Source of the DNA: Edaphochlamys debaryana
Taxonomy: Eukaryota > Chlorophyta > Chlorophyceae > Chlamydomonadales
NCBI GenBank assembly: GCA_016858145.1
Contig: JAEHOE010000189.1
Span: forward strand, 1-64,000
Direction: 5' to 3'
Length of the DNA: 64,000 bases
Below are positions 52,900-64,000 of the stretch, in pieces (position 1 is the stretch's first letter; each line of letters begins with the position of its first letter). The notes under the pieces are model-generated. The model ran no database searches, was not told where the DNA came from, and worked only from the letters and a program-made list of their open reading frames with translations. The position numbers were made by a program, and so were the translations under genes.

Positions 52900-55800
52900 C
52901 TACGCCAAGCCCCTGATCTGCCTCAGCCTCGCCGCCGCGGCCTCCACCGCGGGGCGCAGCGCCGCCAGCGCCTCCCTGACCTGAGCCGCCTGCTGCCGTC
53001 GCCCTTCCCCGTCGCCACCGCCTGCCCCGCCATCACCCCCCGCTCTCCCGCCCTCCGCGCCCTCGTCGCCCTCCAGCTGCCTCAGCAGGTCCTTGAGGCC
53101 CTTGCAGTACACCAGCACTCGCTCCACCTCCTCCAGCTCCCCTGCAGCCCCCTCCCCAGCAGCCCCAGCTCCACTCCCTTCCGCGCCCCTGCCAGCCTGG
53201 CTACCCTCCCTGCCCCCAGCACTCCGCACCGCTGTTGCCCTCCCGCTGCTCCCCGCTGACGCGGCCGCTCCCATCTCCGACCCCGCCCCACGCCCTGAGC
53301 CTCCGACAATACCACCCGTTCCGCCACCAACCAGGTCCGCCGGCATGGGCACGGGCGCTGGCGGGGCGGGCGCATGCCTTGCGCCCACAACCCGCAGCGC
53401 CGGGTGCGTGGGGCTGGCTCGCGGAGCAGCCGCGGCGCCCGAGCGCGCTCCTGCTGCAGCCGGTGCCGCCAGCGGCTGGGACGCAGGGGCTGCGGTAGGG
53501 CCGTTCCAGGCGGAGTGGGCGCCGTCGCCGTCGTCGCTGCGGCGGCCGGCGCTGGCGGGGCTGCCTTCGTTCCCGCCGCGCGTGGGGAGGCGGAGCACGT
53601 CAGGCGGGCGGGGCCCCGGTCGGTGGAGCGTGATGTCGGGCGCGGGCGGGGAGGGAGCGGGCACAGCGGGGGAGTTGGTGGTGAGGGCGGGATGTCGCGG
53701 TGCCGTACGGGAGGGGGAGGACGACGGCGGTGGTAGTGGTGCGGAAGGGGCTGGGGCCGGGGCTGCGGCGGGGTGACGTGGCGGAGGCGGTGCGGCAGTC
53801 TGGGCTGCTGGCGGGGCGTGGTGCAGGGGTAGGTTGGAGAAGAAAAGCGGCGCCGGGGCGTGGCCCGGGCCCCAGCCGCCCAGGCTGCTGGCGACGGAGC
53901 CGCCTCCGCCACCGCCACCGCTGCTGCCGCGGCCTCCGTCAGCCGAGCTCCAGCCAGCGCTGCCGCCTCCGCTGGAGTGCGCCGTCGCCGCGGCTGTGGT
54001 GTGGGGCCGCAGGGTAAGCTCCACGGGCCCCTCCACCTCCTCTCCTGACCTCACGGACCCCTGCGCCTTCCATTGCCCCGGTGCTTCGCTCGGGCCGGCC
54101 CAGGCCTGATAACCGCCGGTGGCCGTCGAGGACCCCTGAGCCCACGCCAAGCCTCTTCCTCCGCCGCTGGTTGCAGGAGCAGGAGCAGCAGCGTAGGACG
54201 GCCCTCCGTGTCCGGATCCCACGCCAGCGGACGGCACAGGTCCCACCGTGGCGGGTCTCCGCAGGAGGAAGTCGGGGCAGCGCGGCTGAGGTCGGGCTCG
54301 CGCCGGGACACCCGGTGCCTCCGGCACACCTCGCCCTAGGGCCGTTGGCACCTGACCAGTGCCGATGCCGCCACCGCCGCCGCGGAAGCGGCCGGGCGGG
54401 GAGCGGCGCTGCGCGGGCCAGGGCCCGAGGCCGGAGCGCAGCGAGGGCGGCGTGCGGGGCGGTGGCCGCTGCTGGGGGCTCAGCTGCAGGGCAGGCGCTG
54501 GCCTGACAGTGCTGCGGCCTGCCGGGATGGTCCCGGCTGACGAGGAACCAAAGGCGCCGGCGCCAGTGCCCCCGTAGCCTCCCAGCTGCCGCGCTGCGCC
54601 AGGCTGTGGCCCTGGCCCCGTGGCCATCGTCAACCCTGGCCCAAACACCGGGTCTGGTGACGACCAGAGAGACTGGGGTTGGAACTTCTGGCGTGTTGAT
54701 GGCAGAGGCCCAGCGTCGTGGTGGCCCAAGCCAGCTCCTCGCCGGCCCAAACCGTCGCGATCTCGGCCCGCCGCAGCCCCTGCCCCAAACGAGGTGTAGC
54801 TGAGGTAGGACTGGCTGGCGGCACCGGGCAGGTAGGCCCCCGGCGCCAGGCCCAGCCGCTCCCTCCGCCGCTGCCGTACGGTGTGCAGCCAGCGGCGGGC
54901 GAAGGGCTCCACGCGGGCGAGGTCGCGGGCCAGGGCGCGGGCCTGCGGTTGGGAGGACGAGGGAAGGGCGGTTGAGGCGGGGAGCGGTTGAGGCGGCGAA
55001 CATAGTGTTAGACAGAGGTTGAGACGCTGCGCCCCTGCCGCCCTGGGCCCTCGTCCTGTCACATGCCCATCACTTGCCTGCGCCGCTGCAAGGCCCTGGA
55101 TGCGCTCCTGCCGCCGCGCCAGCCCGACCTGAAGGGGGAAGGGTGCCGGTGCAGGGACAGGGAGTTGAGGCAGGTGCGACAAGCCTCGCCACCGCAGAGC
55201 ACAGAAGCCCGGTCAGCCTCCTCCCCTAGGGTGTGCCACCACCGCTCTGCATGCCCTGCTTGCACTGCATTCGATGGCTCAAGGCCGCCCCACCTCGAGC
55301 CACATGGCCGCGCCCTCGCGCTGCAGCCGCCGTACGTACTGCGCACGTGCGGATACGTAGCCGCGCTCCTTGGCCGCCCGGTACCTGCCGTACCACCTGC
55401 GGAGAAGAGGTCGGAGAAGAAGGGAGGTCAGTTGCAACTTCTGTCGAGGAACGCGAGCAACGGCTAGCGCGTGGACCTGGCACGGGGCGGGAGCACGGCA
55501 AGCTGGCCTCCAGCGCGTGTCCGACCTGACCAACACCTCCCTTTGGCCATGCCCACGTCCACACATCCACTCCCACATCCCACACCCCCACCCACACGAG
55601 CGCGGCGAAGCCCCTCCGCAGAAGGCTGCCCTCGCACTGCCGCACCGCCACCGCCTGCGCGCGCCGCGCTGCCCGCGCCGCCGCCGCGTGCTCCGCCAGC
55701 GCCGCAATGCAGCCCCGCCACAGCCGCAGCCGCCGCGCGGCCCGCGCCCGGGCGTCCAGCAGGCGCTTGGCCCGGCGGGCGGCCAGGTGCAGGGCCCAGG

Positions 55801-58800
55801 CGGTGAGGCCGGAGGAGAGGAGGCGCAGGCGGCGGCAGGCCAGCGCGCGGGCGACCTGGTAGGGTAGGGACGCGGGGGATCAGGGAGGCGGCGCGCAGTT
55901 TACATGAGCCCTGGCCAGACGGTGTGCATTGCGAGCAGTAGGGAATGCGTTGGACCAGACAGGGGAGGGAGCAGCAAGGACCCGCACAGACAGGGCTACA
56001 CGCAGCATCCCTGCATCCCGCCGCAGCCAGCCACCTGCCCGCGAACCGACCTGGATCCGCTTCACCACCAGTTCCGCGTGCACCTCCCGCCACGCCGCCA
56101 GCAGCCGGCCCCGGGCGGCGTGTGCCAGCGCCTGCCTCGCCGCCGCCAGCGCCCCGGCCTTGGCCGCGCGCCGCGCCTCCACCAGCTGCCCCGCCCCCGC
56201 CCAGGCCCGCAGCACGCGCCGCAGCAGCCTCAGCGCTGCGTGGCCGCTGGCGTGGCGGAGACGGACGTGCTTGGCGGCGCGCCTGCGGAGGTACGGGGTG
56301 CAAAATGGGTGAGAAGCAAGTCAGGCTAGAGAAGGGCAACACAAGCTTGCGGTAGCAGGCGGCAGATGACGCTTTGCAGCGGACAAGCGGCAGAGGACGG
56401 GCCGTTCAGTACAGGGTAGAGGACAAGGACAGGTGCAAGCCGCTCACCTGGCGGCCTCGTCGCGCCACGCGGCCCAGGCCCTCGCCGCCAGCGCCGAGCG
56501 CCGGTGCGCCTCCGCCCTGCGCCTGGCCGCCCGCTTGGCCGCTCCCTGGGGCAGCAGCGTGTGGCGCCAGGCGAGCAGCAGCGTGCGCGCCAGGAAGAGG
56601 GGGTGCAGGCGGGCGAGCTGGGCCCAGAAGGCCTGGGAGGGGGGTTGTGGAAGGCGGGGGCGGCGTCATGGGGCGCACGGCAATGTGGAGACCAAGGGGA
56701 GGGCATGGCGTCATGCGTAGGGAGGCGTATGGGAAAGGCTGGACTGCGCACGCGGAGAGGCAGGGCCGCACGCACCTGCTTGGCCGCTCGCCGCTCCACG
56801 GCCGCCCTGAACGCCCCCAGCCCGGCCCTCAGCAGAGCCAGGTACCTGCGCAGGGGCAGTACCCCAGTGAGGGACACAGGTAAGGCATTGAACGCCGCCT
56901 GCAGAATGTACACAGGGCAGAGGCAAGGCAGCATCTCGACCGTGCGGAACCTGACAGCCAGGCACGGCGAGGCACAACGACAAAGGCAAGGCAGAGTCCG
57001 TACGCCGTACACAATAGATGTACTTGCAGGCCGCAGGTGAGGGCCTCAACCCCCAACGCCCCACGAGGCCAGAACGCGCCACCTGTGCCGCACCGCCCTC
57101 CGCCGCGCCAGCTCCTTGGCTGCCTTGTACCGCGTGTGCCCCAGCCAGGCCCGCAGCGACCCACGGGCCAGGCGCGAGGGCCGCCGCTCCGCCGCCACCG
57201 CCTTCATGCGACGGTGCCTGCGGCCGGCGGCGCCGTACGGGTTGCGACGGGTGGGGGCAGGGTGTGAAGGTTGGGAGGGAGGGCTTCCCGGCGGCACGGG
57301 ATAGATAGAGCCGTGTGTGTGCAGTCAGGGCGGCACACGTCGGCAGCAGCCTGCCTGGGGCCTCGCACATGCCGATAAAGAACAGCACCAGTACCAACAC
57401 CCTTCTCACCAGGCGTAGCGCCGCCAGCGCCGCATCACCGCAGCCGCCACAACCCTCCAGCGGTGTTCCTTCGCCGCCCCCAGCTTCGCCCCCTTGGCCG
57501 CCAGCCGGGCCGTCTCGCCCCGCCACGCGGGCAGCAGCCGGCCCAGAGCGCGCCGCCGGTGCCAGGCCGCTGCGCGGGCCCAGGCGGCGGCCTTGGCAGC
57601 CCAATGCGCCGCCCGGGACCGCCACTCCGCCAGCGCCGCCGCCAGGACCACGCACGCAACCCGACGGCTCGCCACCTGCGGATGTACACGACTTCAAGAC
57701 GAGTTCGAGGGGGTGCTGACTCTCCTTACAAGTACTCTCAGCCAGGCCCTGCTGCTCCGGACGTTCTGCAAGCGCACGTTGCCACCGCCCGCCCCAGCCA
57801 TCGGCCATGCACCCACCCGTGTAAGCTCCCGCTTGGTGGCGCAGTGCTCCACGTAGGCCCGCCAGGCGCCCCACGCCGCCCGCACCAGCACCGCCGCCCG
57901 CAGCTCCGCCGTGCGCTGGCCCTGCAGCAGCTCCACGGCCAGCAGCCAGCGGGACAGGGCCAGGCCCAGGCGCACGCGGCGGCCGACTGGGGAGAGGCAT
58001 GGGAGTGGGAGGCATTGGGTTTGGAGAGGCGAGGGTGAGGGGGCAGAGTGTAGGCGAGGGCGGGTAGGCGGGACTGGGATGAGGCGAAGGAGTCGGCCTG
58101 GCGGCGCAGTCTAGGCAGGGGGTGCGAGACTCGGCCCTGCTATTTTACCAGCACCTCAAGATCATCCTTTGGCGCACCTGCCGCCACCACCTGGCCGCAG
58201 TGCCTCAGGTGCGCCCGCCTCGCGCGCTCCTGCCTCCACGCCCACAGCACCATGAGCTGCCGCCAGCGCCGCAGGAAGGCGGCCGCGTAGCGCTCGCGCT
58301 GCTGCCGCCGCCGCTTATCGGTCACGTGGGCCTGAAAGGGGTTGGGGGTTAGTGGACAGTTCATCCAGTTGTGGGCCATATGTAGCCCAAAGGCGTGCGC
58401 GGAGATTTGCACACCCAGACGCGTCGGGCAAGCCAGAACACGTGCAACCGCTGCCGCCCTGTCCGGTCGCAAGTACCCAGACCCCGGGACAGCCCACCTG
58501 CCAGGCCCGCAGGCACGCCACCGCCTGCGACGCCTCCATCCGTGACGCCACCTCCGCCAGCGCCACGCACGCAGCCACCCGTGCCGTGCGCCCAGCCTTG
58601 GCCGCAACCCGCCACCTCCGCAGCACCCCCACGCGCGCCCAGCGGTGCCGAAAAGCCTCGGCCTTGGCCCCAGCGGCCGCCTTCCAGGCGAGCGCGGACC
58701 GCCGCTGGCGCCAGGCCGCGAAGACGCGGCGCTTGCGGGCGGCGGAGGCGTGGGCGTCGGCCCGGGCCAGCCGTGTGGCCTTGGCCCTGCGGCGCTGCAG

Positions 58801-60636
58801 CCATGCGTGCCAGCCCCGGATGGCCCGGCTGAGGGCGGCGAAACACCAGTAGTACCAGGCCTGCGCGGGCGTGGCGAGCGGGGTGCTGATGTGTGAGGGC
58901 AGCCTCCCCTTGCCTTATGCTGTGCTTGCGCTTGCTAGGGGCATGCGGCACAGCGACACAGCGCCGCCCATCTGGTCTAGGCGGGAGCCCGCTGGGCTCG
59001 CCTGCAGCTGCCGCCGCCGCTTCTCCGCTGCGTAGAGGCAGCGACCGTGCCAGGCCCGCACGACCTTCCGCGCCACGCGCAGCTGCCTGTGTGGGACAGG
59101 CGTGGAGGAAGGGAACCAGGGTCAAGCCAGATGAGCAGCCCCAAGAATCCACCATTGCAAGGTCGCAGACCGCGCCCCGCAGCCTAGCCATGTTCCCCAA
59201 ACCCACCTGTCCACGACGCCCTGCTCCAGAAGGGCCCTCAGAGCCGCCGAGCGCCGGGCAACGTCATGCCATGCCTGCATGGGAAGCACGCGGACGTCAG
59301 CTGTCATGCCTAGCTGTGTCACGCCTAGCCAACACCCGGCCCCTTCCGCACCCCGAGCATCCTCTCACCTGCAGGCACCTGCCCACGCGGAGCACGGAGC
59401 GCTTGAGGTCAAACACTGCCGCCTGCCGCAGCCGGGCCCGGCCCGCGCCCGCCTGTACCTGCCACGCCACCAGCGCCGCGGTCAGCAGGCGCCGCTCCTG
59501 GTGCCTGAGGGGGGGGGAGACGAGGACAACGTCAGAGGGGTGTGGCCGAGGATACGGGGACACGTGGTACCGCTGGGATCCCGGGGCAAAACAGTCGCCA
59601 TGAGGAACCCAGCCGCATACTGGCCGTTGGTACCGCATCGACCAGAGACCAGCCCGCACGCCCGCGCCCTTCGCCGGCTCACCGCCTCGCCGCCACCGCC
59701 CTCAGCCGCTCCGCCGCAAAGACCTTCCACTGCGCCACCACAATCGATGCCACCCGCTTGCGGTGCCGCCGCCGGGCCCTGCGCGCCTCCTCCGCAGGGT
59801 CCGGTGCTCCTCCGCCGGCCTCAGGCCCTGGCCAGCTGGCCCCCAGGGGCCTCCCGGCGCCCACATCGCCGCCCCAGCTGCTGCCAACGCTCATCCGCGG
59901 TGGGAAGGGTGGACCGGGGAGGAAGGGGTCGCCGGCAGCCGTCGAGGGTTGAGCAGGGGCGGGCGACTGGGAGGAGCCCAGCAGGTGGGAAGGCGCTGCC
60001 CAGGCCGGGGGCGCAAAGATGTCGGCAAAGAGGGCGGCGGCTGGGCCGGCGCCGGCGCGCGAGCCTGCGCCGGTGCCGGCGCTTGGGGCGGGCCCTGGTT
60101 CCCGCATGGCGCCGGGGCGAGATTGCACCACCTGGGTGCTGCCGGGGCCATACTGTGTGGCTACAGCCGGGGCGGGGTTGGAAGGGGTCCCTAGAGTGCT
60201 GGGGCCTGCACCACCGGGTGGAAGAGATGGGTCCGAGTGGACCGTCGCGCCGAGCGCAGGTTGCTGACTCGTGTGTGGCTGCGCCTGGGGCTGACCCGCT
60301 GCGGAAGGGTCCCTGAGCGGGTAATGGGTCGGCAGACATCGTTGAAGCAGGGGCACCCTTGCCAAGCACATACAAGCCAGAACACCCGTGCCAAGCACAA
60401 GTCAGCCAGGTGCCCACACAGCAAACGCACCCGATGGCGTCGCGTGTCGGGCTCCAGGCCCAGCTCTGGTCCACGGGCACATACTTGGCCGGGAAGAAGC
60501 GGGGAGAGCGGGTGCGAACGTGGATGGCGACCTTCCCGGCCTGCACCACTATTTGATTGACGTCGGCGGCCTGAAGCGGCTGACGTGCAGACGCCTGGGC
60601 CTCGCCGCTGGCCGCATAGCGGCCGCTAGTCGCCAT
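52900..60636 (-). CDS. Sfi1-like centrin-binding repeat protein
   Basis: Seventeen exons: 60636-60431, 60312-59683, 59504-59369, 59274-59207, 59086-59002, 58860-58498, 58331-58178, 57986-57817, 57675-57410, 57217-57083, 56845-56776, 56632-56448, 56282-56051, 55855-55596, 55396-55294, 55128-55078, 54942-52900; total 5,157 bp, 1,718 residues. After a Pro/Ala-rich N-terminal third come many basic, Ala/Arg-rich helical units with a Trp roughly every 25-40 residues (LTAALVAWQ, ALSRAIRGWHAWLQ, VFAAWRQRR, AAFLRRWRQL, SLRAWLGHTRYKAAKEL). This is the pattern of Sfi1 repeats, which bind centrin along a long helix at spindle poles and basal bodies. The last exon encodes a low-complexity Gly/Ala/Pro tail and a final helix (QVREALAALR). 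The gene is head to head with TAF13. Its 3' end has been copied to 48470, 45290 and 50455. The family call rests on repeat pattern only. Confidence 0.62.
54943..55077 (-). other. Probable GC-AG intron in the Sfi1-like gene (last intron)
   Basis: The donor reads CAG|GCAAGT at 55077, the ideal GC-AG donor, and the acceptor is CCGCAG. Phase 0 on both sides joins GLAAAQ to ARALARDLA. Confidence 0.6.
58861..59001 (-). other. Probable GC-AG intron in the Sfi1-like gene (intron 5)
   Basis: The donor CAG|GCGAGC at 59001 and acceptor CGCGCAG keep phase 0 and join KRRRQLQ to AWYYWCFAAL. A GT donor further in (GTGTCG) is also in phase but is a poor match. Confidence 0.5.
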
Positions 60637-61158
60637 AGCGCCCTAGGACGGAGATGGGCGTCCCCATCGCTGACCGAGGCGTCCTGGGCAGAGATAACCC
60701 TAACACCGTCAGTTACACAACGAGTAGTCGGGTCAGGTTCAGCGTAGGGAGCGGCACGGATTGGGGCGAGGCGGGAGAAAAGGCCCTCGACAGCCAGCTG
60801 CGCGCGGGTCAAAATGCGACGTTTGGGGCCCTGCACAAGCTATAGTGTCGTGTAAGTTATTAGTTCTGACTAGCGTGTTTGCGTATGCTGTGTGCAGCGA
60901 GGGCCCCTGAGAAGCTCGGCCCATCCGCACACTGCCGAAACAAGCCCGCGCTGGGGCCTCCCAAATGCTTCCTCAGTCCGCCCTACACACAAACGTCAAA
61001 CCTACACAGCCTGGCCTTAGATAACTGCGCCTAGCCCTCCCTGCGAGACCCCGAGCTCCGCCTTCACGCCTAGTCGCCCCGATCACCTCACACTCTTCTA
61101 TGTGCTGAGCTATACACATTAGCTGAGGGCGCTGCATTAGGCTCCGCGCAGGGCCGCG
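60637..61158. other. Divergent promoter region between the Sfi1-like gene and TAF13
   Basis: 522 bp between start codons on opposite strands. No TATA box or coding frame that I would defend. Confidence 0.45.
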
Positions 61159-63499
61159 ATGGACCCTGCCGCGGCAGCCGCTGCGACCCCGCCCAGCACC
61201 GGCAAGGCAAAGCCGAGGGCACGGAAGCCTAAGACCGACAAGGCAGCAGCCGGCGATGCGTCCCCAGGTGGCGACAAGGCCGTCGGGGCGGGGGCAGGCC
61301 CGGCCACTCCCGGCCCCGCCGCAGCAGGCGGCAGCGGGGCAGGCGGCAAGGCCGCGGCTGAGGGACTGAGCCCCGCTGGAGGCGTGACGAAGAAGCGGGC
61401 ACGGCCCGCCAAGCCGAAAGCCCCGGTCGAGGCGGCAGGTGGGGTCATTGCCCTTGCTTGGGTCCTGTGCGGGCCCTCTCATTGGTGGCGTCTGCAGCCT
61501 TGCCTCGAGTGCCTTCCGGCGGCTCCGGGCGCCCCCATCAAGGCCCAGCGCACCACCCACACCCGTAATTGACCCTTAGTTCCACTTCAAGTCGTCTTGC
61601 TACCCTCGCCACCCCACACCCGCGGCAGCAGCGGCTGGCGAGGACTTTGGCGGCGAGGAGCCCCCTCAGCCCGTGCTCCAGGACACGAGCATGCCGTACA
61701 GGGGCACCTTCACCAAGGACCGTGAGTGGGGGCGGGGGGGTCGGAGGGGATTGGAGGGCGGGTAGGAGGGGCGGCGCAGGGAGCCGGTGACGGGGTGGGG
61801 GTAGAATGGTGGCCGTGAGGTGGGGGAGCGGAGGGGACCCGGACGAGGGTTGGCCTCGCGGTACGTCAGAAGGAAGCAGCGGATTGAGAGTGGGACAGGG
61901 GGCTAGAGGGCGTTTGGTTGGGTGCAGAGGTGGGAGCTCGGTCTTGGCGTGCAGCGCCTTTCCTTTCCTAGCCCTCGGTCGGCGGGGGCACGGGCTCAGC
62001 CCACCGCTGGGGGCCAAGCCGCACAGCCTTCCCTGCCCTGGGGCTCCCATCTCATCCGCCGGCGCCCTTCGTCCGCACGTCCCCACCTCCCCACCTCCCG
62101 GGCAGTGTGCACGCTCATGTACGGGTTCGGGGACAGCAAGATGCCGCACGCGGAGACCGTCAACGTGGTCGAGGTGGGAAGCCGGGCGCTAGGGATCGGG
62201 GCGGAGAGGGTCCGGACACAGGGTCCCTGGATGATGGCCAAAGTCAGGGCTTGCCTAGGCTTCAGGCTGTGCGGAACATCCAGGCCCCTGGCTTGTTGGC
62301 CGGACTGAGAGCGGTTCTCGGGCCCCCGCACTCGCTCATGTACCTGAAACCTCCCCTCATCCGCCCCCAGGACATTCTGGTGGAGTTTGTTCGTGAGACG
62401 TGCTGCGCCGCCCTCAACGAGGCGGCACGGCACGGCAAGCTGGAGCGGGGGGCGGCGGGGCACAAGCTCAAGGTGCGCCGAGGGAGGGCTGAGGGGGGGC
62501 GGTGGGCGCGTGGGGCTCCACGGCAGAAGGTACAAGGACCTGCTCGCAACAGAAGGGGCTGCCGCATGGGGGCCTCACGGTCCCACCCGCACGTGCCCCT
62601 GTCACGGCATGGATGTCGGGAGGGCCTGGGCCTGGGCCTGGGCTAGGATGGATCCACCCGTGGAGCAGGAAGAGGGAGGCGCAGATAAGTAGCGGCGAGC
62701 ACCAGCAGCTCCTTATCCCTTGTCCACGTTCCGAGACCCCTCCGTCTCCTCCCTCACCCCCTCCCCTTGGCCCCCCCTGTCAGCTGGATGAGAAGGACCT
62801 GCTGTTCCTGGTCCGCAAGGTGGGCCCGGGCTAGCTGGGCTCGTACGGGGCCGGAGTCAGGAAGAGCCGTGGCACAGGGACCCTGCGGGTCTCAGGGTAC
62901 GAATGGCGACGACCTAGCGACTCAGCCGCCGCGCCGCGAGAACACAGCACTTCAGCTCGTGCTGTCGCGTAGTGGGACAGCCCAGCGAGAGGTAGACCTG
63001 GGGTCATGAGGGCCTGGCCGGGGCCCCTTGCAGCTTATGACCCTCCATCCCTCCCTTCTCCCCCCTTCCTCCACCCCCCCAGGACCCCAAGAAGTACACC
63101 CGCATCCGTGAGCTGCTGGAGATGCAGCTGGCAATCAAGGAGGCGCGCAAGGTGGGGGTCAGGGAGGGGGAGGGGGGGAGGAGAGGACTCGAGGCTGTAG
63201 GTGTGCCATGCTGTGAGGGGCCTCTGGGATGGGGGTTGACCTTGAGCCGGGGACCGCACTCGGCCCTTCCCCACGGGACCCGAGCCTCGGGCCAGGAGAG
63301 CGCTGTAGGTGCCACGTCCTCAAGTCCTGACGTCCCTGTCCCCATGCACTCCCTCCCTCCTCAGATGGTAGACGTGGACCAGCTACAAAAGGTGGTGGAG
63401 GCGGGGGGCGCGGAGGAGGCTGGGGGCGAGGAGGGCGGGGGCGAGGAGGCGCTGGGCGAGGAGCTGCCGGACAACGCAGCGGTGGAGGACCTAGAGTGA
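61159..63499 (+). CDS. TAF13: TFIID subunit TAF13
   Basis: Seven exons: 61159-61438, 61629-61721, 62106-62173, 62371-62472, 62784-62819, 63083-63151, 63365-63499; total 783 bp, 260 residues. The histone-fold core spans the exon joins: YRGTFTKD, LCTLMYGFGDSKMPHAETVN, ILVEFVRETCCAALNEAARH, LDEKDLLFLVRK and DPKKYTRIRELLEMQ, closely following TAF13 of yeast and animals. TAF13 pairs with TAF11 through this fold in TFIID, the general transcription factor that recognises core promoters. The N-terminal ~110 residues are Ala/Pro/Lys-rich and disordered, unlike the short N-terminus of human TAF13. The C-terminus ends in an acidic tail. Exon 2 has a GCAGCAG tandem acceptor, so one Ala may be included or skipped. 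Confidence 0.9.
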
Positions 63500-63944
63500 G
63501 GGCAGGGGTGGCGAGGGCGATAGCATAACTTTGCCCAAAGATAGTCACCGCGTGGAAGCCGGCAGGATGACGACAGCCGGACTGAGGGCACCCGGCCAGG
63601 GGGTCATGAGGGGGAGCTGACAGCTGAGGCGGCAGGGAGCCGGGACTGCCTAGTGGAAGACTGCATGGGCAGAGGCAGCGCCGACTGGAGGAAGGCGGCA
63701 CGCGGGAGCATGAGCAAGGTACCGAGGCAGGCAATGGCCACGGGGGTCGACGGGCTGAGGTGGCAGGGCTTTGCACTTCGTGGTGGACTGCATGGGCAGA
63801 GGCAGCAGGGCCGGGGAAGGCGGCAGGCGGGAGCACGGTGCTTGCCGTCTTAAGGTTGCGGCAGCCGGGAGCATGAGTCGGGGGGTCATTATAGACAACA
63901 GGTGGCGGGGGGGATGTGGTGATGCGGCAGGGGGGGGCAGGAAG
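63500..63944 (+). other. TAF13 3' UTR with degenerate repeats
   Basis: No coding frame supported. Between 63624 and 63840 a unit with GACTGCATGGGCAGAGGCAG and GGCTGAGG(C/T)GGCAGGG occurs twice with divergence. Confidence 0.45.
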
Positions 63945-63949
63945 TGTAA
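63945..63949 (+). terminator. Candidate polyadenylation signal of TAF13
   Basis: TGTAA, the typical polyadenylation signal of chlorophycean algae, occurs 446 bp after the stop codon and is followed by an A/T-rich stretch. It is the only TGTAA I see after the TAF13 stop. Confidence 0.5.
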
Positions 63950-64000
63950 AAATATATACCACGCTTTAACTTTGGAGAACTTTGAAGTTGGGGGGGGGGA

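Larger units (their letters stand above)
49312..53105. repeat. Segmental duplication, copy B
   Basis: The counterpart of 44978-48675. The leader is split: its first half lies at 49312-49454 and its second half at about 50295-50470, separated by 840 bp absent from copy A. The LRR gene of this copy is intact and the segment merges into the complete Sfi1-like gene. Confidence 0.85.

Noticed and set aside
53093..54577. Plus-strand Ala/Gly-rich frames inside the Sfi1-like last exon
   Set aside because: They are antisense shadows of a low-complexity GC-rich exon with a clear minus-strand frame continuous with upstream exons.

Overview
The window is eukaryotic, GC-rich nuclear DNA. It is full of short introns with GT(G/A)-AG borders, and most likely comes from a green alga of the order Chlamydomonadales. 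The strongest taxonomic clue is a spliced nuclear gene for cytochrome c oxidase subunit III with a mitochondrial presequence; cox3 is known to have moved to the nucleus in this lineage. A nuclear organellar gyrase A gene, TAF13 and an Sfi1-like protein fit the same picture.

Layout, left to right. (1) 1-31344, minus strand: one very large gene for a secreted protein. Its first exon (31344) encodes a signal peptide, followed by a Cys-rich PAN/Apple-like domain, six divergent HYR (hyalin repeat) exons, and a 19-kb array of 37 complete and one partial HYR exons on a 505-bp exon-plus-intron repeat that runs off the left edge. The PAN-like exon is split by a 7.9-kb gag-only LTR retrotransposon (22786-30712) with near-identical 2.36-kb LTRs and a 4-bp target duplication. 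(2) 41222-32029, minus: a complete 21-exon nuclear gene for DNA gyrase subunit A. (3) 41998-44374, plus: COX3, eight exons. (4) 44978-53105: two diverged copies of a segment carrying an F-box-like/leucine-rich-repeat gene. The left copy has an in-frame stop and a LINE fragment; the right copy is intact and has an insertion rich in TAATACG palindromes. The left copy ends in a stray piece of the 3' end of the next gene. (5) 60636-52900, minus: a 17-exon gene for an Sfi1-like, Trp/Arg/Ala-rich centrin-binding-type protein. (6) 61159-63499, plus: TAF13 of TFIID, seven exons, head-to-head with the Sfi1-like gene.

There is no operon logic. The clearest functional groups are organelle maintenance (gyrase A, COX3), transcription (TAF13), centrin-type cytoskeleton (Sfi1-like) and the extracellular matrix (HYR protein). 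Exon models were built by hand from splice signals, phase continuity and protein family expectations. In all complete models the coding lengths sum to a multiple of three. Functional assignments come from remembered family motifs, not from database searches. The most unusual parts are the near-identical exon array, with odd one-base insertions at its variable sites, and the clean retrotransposon insertion in the same gene.
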